A stretch of 55,493 bases of DNA, from contig JAEZEJ010000034.1 of the NCBI GenBank assembly GCA_023417775.1, positions 1-55,493 of the forward strand, read 5' to 3'. A model generated the notes under the pieces. That model searched no databases and had not been told where the DNA came from. It worked only from the letters and a program-made list of their open reading frames with translations. The position numbers and the translations under genes were made by a program. Each line of letters begins with the position of its first letter. Positions within the stretch are counted from its first letter, which is position 1. Below are positions 51,049-55,493 of the stretch, in pieces. This DNA is from Actinomycetes bacterium. GTDB lineage: Bacteria; Actinomycetota; Actinomycetes; Propionibacteriales; Nocardioidaceae.

Positions 51049-51666
51049 TCAGGACTCCTTGACGGTGATCTGCTCGATCGTATTGGCGACCGATTCGAAG
51101 GCATCGATCGCCTGCTCGACCGACTCCACGACATCCTTGAGCTTCAGGACCTGCATGGCCTTGTAGCTGCCGTCGAAGAGGTGGGCGAGGATGCGCCGGT
51201 GGTTGCGGTCGCCCTCGTTCTCGAGCCGGTTGATCTCGATCCAGTACTCCTCGAGATCGGTCATGGTGCGCAGCCGGGGCATCGCCTCGGCGGTGAGCTG
51301 CGCGGCGCGCTGCAGCACCGCGATCTGCGAGGCGAAGGCCTCGGGGAACTCGCTCACCCCGTACAGCACGATGCTGTCGACCGCCTCGTCCATGTGGTCC
51401 ATGACGTCGTCGAGATTGCTCGCGAGGTCGTAGATGTCCTCGCGATCGAAGGGCGTGATGAAGGTGCTGTTGACCCGCTTGATGATGCGATGCGTCGTCT
51501 CATCGGCCTGATGCTCGGCCTCCCGCATCTGCTCGGCGATGTCGCCATTGGGGATATCGGCATCGAGCACCTGGGCGAGCAGGTTCGCGCCGGCGACGAG
51601 GTGCTCGGCGGCTTCGGTGAAGAGATCGTAGAAGGTCGTCTCGACCGGTCGGATACGGAACCGCAC
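51049..51666 (-). CDS. DUF47 (PhoU-like) partner of the phosphate transporter
   Basis: A 205-aa all-helical protein: FYDLFTEAAEHLVAGANLLAQ, EHQADETTHRIIKRVNSTFITPFDREDIYDLASNLDDVMDHMDEAVDSIVLYG and ENEGDRNHRRILAHLFDG match DUF47, with PhoU-like metal-binding (E/D)xxxD motifs. GTG at 51666 follows AGGAG. DUF47 proteins are routinely encoded beside pit and are thought to regulate transport. Confidence 0.94.
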   Translation of the reverse strand: MRFRIRPVETTFYDLFTEAAEHLVAGANLLAQVLDADIPNGDIAEQMREAEHQADETTHRIIKRVNSTFITPFDREDIYDLASNLDDVMDHMDEAVDSIVLYGVSEFPEAFASQIAVLQRAAQLTAEAMPRLRTMTDLEEYWIEINRLENEGDRNHRRILAHLFDGSYKAMQVLKLKDVVESVEQAIDAFESVANTIEQITVKES

Positions 51667-51740
51667 GCGGTACTCCTAGAGAGGCGGAAGTTGGCCGCCC
51701 ACCATGCTAAACGGCCGGTGTACGCCAGCACGAGTCGCGG

Positions 51741-51944
51741 TCATTGTTCGTTCATCCTGCGGCCATCCGGCAGAGGGATCTCGAGGCCCAGAAGGACATC
51801 GATCTCCGTCGCGCTGAGCCGCGAGCTGGCACCCGATGCGGCGATCATCAACCGGCTGACCAGGTCGATCTCGGCCAGCACGGCATCATCGCGCAGGCGC
51901 TCGTCGAGAGGTCCGGACCCGCCGGCGGGGGGATGCGAGTCCAC
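51741..51944 (-). CDS. Small hypothetical protein downstream of purL (67 aa)
   Basis: The GTG at 51944 (DSHPPAGGSGPLDERL) gives a helical 67-aa protein: DDAVLAEIDLVSRLMIAASGASSRLSATEIDVLLGLEIPLPDGRRMNEQ in several segments. It follows purL by 17 bp on the same strand. An earlier GTG would overlap purL. No domain recognised. The leucine-rich helix pattern and sound context make it likely real. Confidence 0.6.
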   Translation of the reverse strand: MDSHPPAGGSGPLDERLRDDAVLAEIDLVSRLMIAASGASSRLSATEIDVLLGLEIPLPDGRRMNEQ

Positions 51945-51961
51945 AGAGCGCAGCGTACCGC

Positions 51962-54232
<2,271 letters not shown>

Positions 54233-54238
54233 GGCCCC

Positions 54239-54244
54239 AGCCTA
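54239..54244 (-). promoter_or_regulatory. -10 box TAGGCT for leaderless purL
   Basis: On the minus strand TAGGCT, six bases (GGGGCC), then GTG at 54232. No purine riboswitch is visible; there is no room for one downstream of this start site. Confidence 0.6.
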
Positions 54245-54288
54245 CTGGCAGCGATCGGGGCGGCCCCGGCGGCACATCGCCTCTCCAG

Positions 54289-54353
54289 CCGGGTGGCGGT
54301 GAGTCAGGCACCTATCCGGAGCGCCGACAGGTGCGTAACCCACCGCCACCCGG
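54289..54353. terminator. Long GC-rich hairpin after the heme oxygenase-lipoprotein operon
   Basis: The outer arms 54289-54301 (CCGGGTGGCGGTG) and 54341-54353 are perfectly complementary. The inner arms are imperfect and each carry the motif GCACCT, giving about 30-bp arms in all. It begins 11 bp past the lipoprotein stop and probably ends that transcript. The arms resemble the sequence at 49699-49719, so the hairpin belongs to a dispersed repeat family. Confidence 0.7.
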
Positions 54354-54363
54354 CACGAGAGTC

Positions 54364-54774
54364 TCAGTCCGCGGAGACCACCGTGAACTCGTGCTCGACC
54401 CGCAGATCCGGCTCGGCCTCGAAGACGACCAGGGCACTGCCCGGCCCGACCGCCTCGACACGGATCACCGACGGGCCGTCCTCCGGCATCCGGTCCTCGG
54501 CCGACACCACCGAGTCGTCCTGGGACGAGACCGTCCACCGGAGATCAGGGACGTCCACGATGACGTCGACGCTCTGGCCGACGCTCAGCTCCTCGGCGAC
54601 GGGGGACAGTTCCGGCAGCGGGATCACCCGATCGGCCTTCCCCACCGCCGCAGACTCCTGCGCGTCCGGCCCGACCGACTTCTCCTCCTCGCTCGCGCCC
54701 CCGCAGGCCGCCGTCGCGACGAGCCCGGCCACTATCGCGACCACGGCCGTCGCACGGCGGATGCCACGCGTCAC
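54364..54774 (-). CDS. Lipoprotein encoded with heme oxygenase
   Basis: A 136-aa lipoprotein: basic N-terminus, hydrophobic core (AVVAIVAGLVATAAC) and a lipobox-like TAAC at Cys24. Residues 45-136 look like a beta-sandwich (VGQSVDVIVDVPDLRWTV, SVIRVEAVGPGSALVVFEAEPDLRVEHEFTVV). The pattern faintly recalls chagasin-like inhibitors, but their NPTTGY and RPW motifs are missing. GTG at 54774 overlaps the heme oxygenase stop (GTGA). A role in heme handling at the cell surface is only suggested by context. Confidence 0.75.
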   Translation of the reverse strand: MTRGIRRATAVVAIVAGLVATAACGGASEEEKSVGPDAQESAAVGKADRVIPLPELSPVAEELSVGQSVDVIVDVPDLRWTVSSQDDSVVSAEDRMPEDGPSVIRVEAVGPGSALVVFEAEPDLRVEHEFTVVSAD

Positions 54775-55448
54775 GGTGCCTCGCCGAGCAGTTCCTCCAG
54801 GTCGAGGGCCGCCTGATTGTTCAATCGGTAGGCGGTACGCACCTCATCCTCCATCGACGTCATCTCGTCGGCGGTGAAGCCGTAGGAGTCCAGTGCCTCG
54901 CGGTAGCGGCCCTTGAAGACCCGCGGGTCGTCGATCCGCTCGAAGCGGTAGAACTCCGCTCCTCGCCCGTCGGTGAGCTCATAGGCCTTGCGGAACCGCT
55001 TGCCGATCGACTGTCCGCCGGAGAGATCGCCCAGATAGCGCGTGTACTGGTGGGCGACGAACATCGGCACGGAATCGAAGATCACCTCGTTCAGCCGGTC
55101 GGCGTAGGCGGCGATCCGCGGCGTCGCGGCGACCCGCTCGCGCCACGAGGGCCCGAGCCAGAACTCCAGGTCACGCTCCAGCGCCGGGACACGGTCGAGC
55201 TCGGGGAACCGGAAGGCGAATCCGCCGCCTGCGTCGTGGTGCCGGGCCGCGTCCTCCAGCGGCCCGTACATGTGCAGATGTTGTATCACCTGTGCCGCCA
55301 CCTGCTCGCCGCTGAGGCCTCCGGCGAGGAAGAGCTCGTAGTAGCGGCCGGGCTCGGCCGATTCCTCGGCGCCCTCGGAGTGAGCGCCGCCGAACGATAC
55401 CGCCCGGAGCCGCGCCGAGAGGCTGTGTTCACTGGTCGTCGCCGTCAT
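54771..55448 (-). CDS. Heme oxygenase (biliverdin-producing type)
   Basis: A 225-aa heme oxygenase that opens heme to biliverdin, CO and iron. ATG at 55448 follows AGGAAAG. The N-terminal GAHSEGAEES carries the proximal His (His23), and the distal helix is HQYTRYLGDLSGGQSIGKRFRKAY with the flexible Gly-Gly pair. Length and motifs match HmuO-like enzymes. Usual role: iron acquisition from heme. No ferredoxin or heme-uptake gene is visible in the 45 bp that remain. Confidence 0.93.
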   Translation of the reverse strand: MTATTSEHSLSARLRAVSFGGAHSEGAEESAEPGRYYELFLAGGLSGEQVAAQVIQHLHMYGPLEDAARHHDAGGGFAFRFPELDRVPALERDLEFWLGPSWRERVAATPRIAAYADRLNEVIFDSVPMFVAHQYTRYLGDLSGGQSIGKRFRKAYELTDGRGAEFYRFERIDDPRVFKGRYREALDSYGFTADEMTSMEDEVRTAYRLNNQAALDLEELLGEAP

Positions 55449-55493
55449 GGTCTTTCCTCTCTGTTCGATCACGTCGAGGAGACGGGTCCGGCC

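Noticed and set aside
54233..54363. Purine riboswitch before purL.
   Set aside because: The likely transcription start is at the start codon, and the upstream hairpin belongs to the preceding operon and repeat family; no aptamer-like core seen.

Overview
The window is high-GC bacterial DNA, almost certainly from an actinomycete (Actinomycetota). The evidence is a dnaK-grpE-dnaJ operon with a HAIR-like element, a fused isobutyryl-CoA mutase (icmF), menB, many GTG starts, and many genes whose start codon lies 6-7 nt after a TANNNT box, as expected of leaderless mRNAs. I cannot fix the genus. There are no rRNA genes, CRISPR arrays, transposases or phage genes. There is one tRNA gene (Thr).

Layout. 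(1) 1-2853, minus: dnaK-grpE-dnaJ chaperone operon, with dnaJ cut by the window edge. (2) 3071-23771: an accessory catabolic block of about 20 kb. It has a five-gene branched-chain-amino-acid-type (HAAT) ABC importer, a MaoC-like protein, three acyl-CoA ligases, five crotonase-fold proteins, two acyl-CoA dehydrogenase pairs that look like alpha/beta heteromers, and two TetR regulators. Two pairs of repeated operator-like sequences tie the block together. One pair joins the importer to the nine-gene operon. The other joins the two promoter regions around the first TetR gene. The block has no thiolase and no 3-hydroxyacyl-CoA dehydrogenase, and four of the five crotonase proteins lack both hydratase glutamates, so it is not ordinary beta-oxidation. 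My best reading is uptake, CoA activation and processing of an unidentified, probably cyclic or branched, carboxylic acid. (3) 23781-33718: Na+/H+ antiporter, two unknown membrane proteins with a third TetR, a RibD/DHFR-like reductase, a MarR regulator divergent from icmF, a coiled-coil membrane protein, and a small gene coupled to a flavin reductase. (4) 33728-36184: polar amino acid ABC importer. (5) 36382-45165: mostly core genes and singletons (menB, DUF418-like protein, metal-receptor protein, lpd, GNAT, phosphatase, a decayed GNAT remnant, an ArsR/SRPBCC pair, a thioredoxin-reductase-like flavoprotein without the redox disulfide). (6) 45248-46538: Xre/RES toxin-antitoxin pair directly downstream of tRNA-Thr. 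(7) 46631-55448: PLP-barrel protein plus sugar-lactone oxidase, PepSY protein, an intergenic repeat cluster, phosphate transporter with its DUF47 partner, purL, a lipoprotein and heme oxygenase.

The candidate undescribed system is the 3-24 kb catabolic regulon. Secondary points of interest are an intergenic palindromic repeat family (around 36.3, 49.7-50.0 and 54.3 kb), the widespread leaderless starts, and a possible new small gene before the flavin reductase. All functions come from reading motifs by eye; no database search was run.
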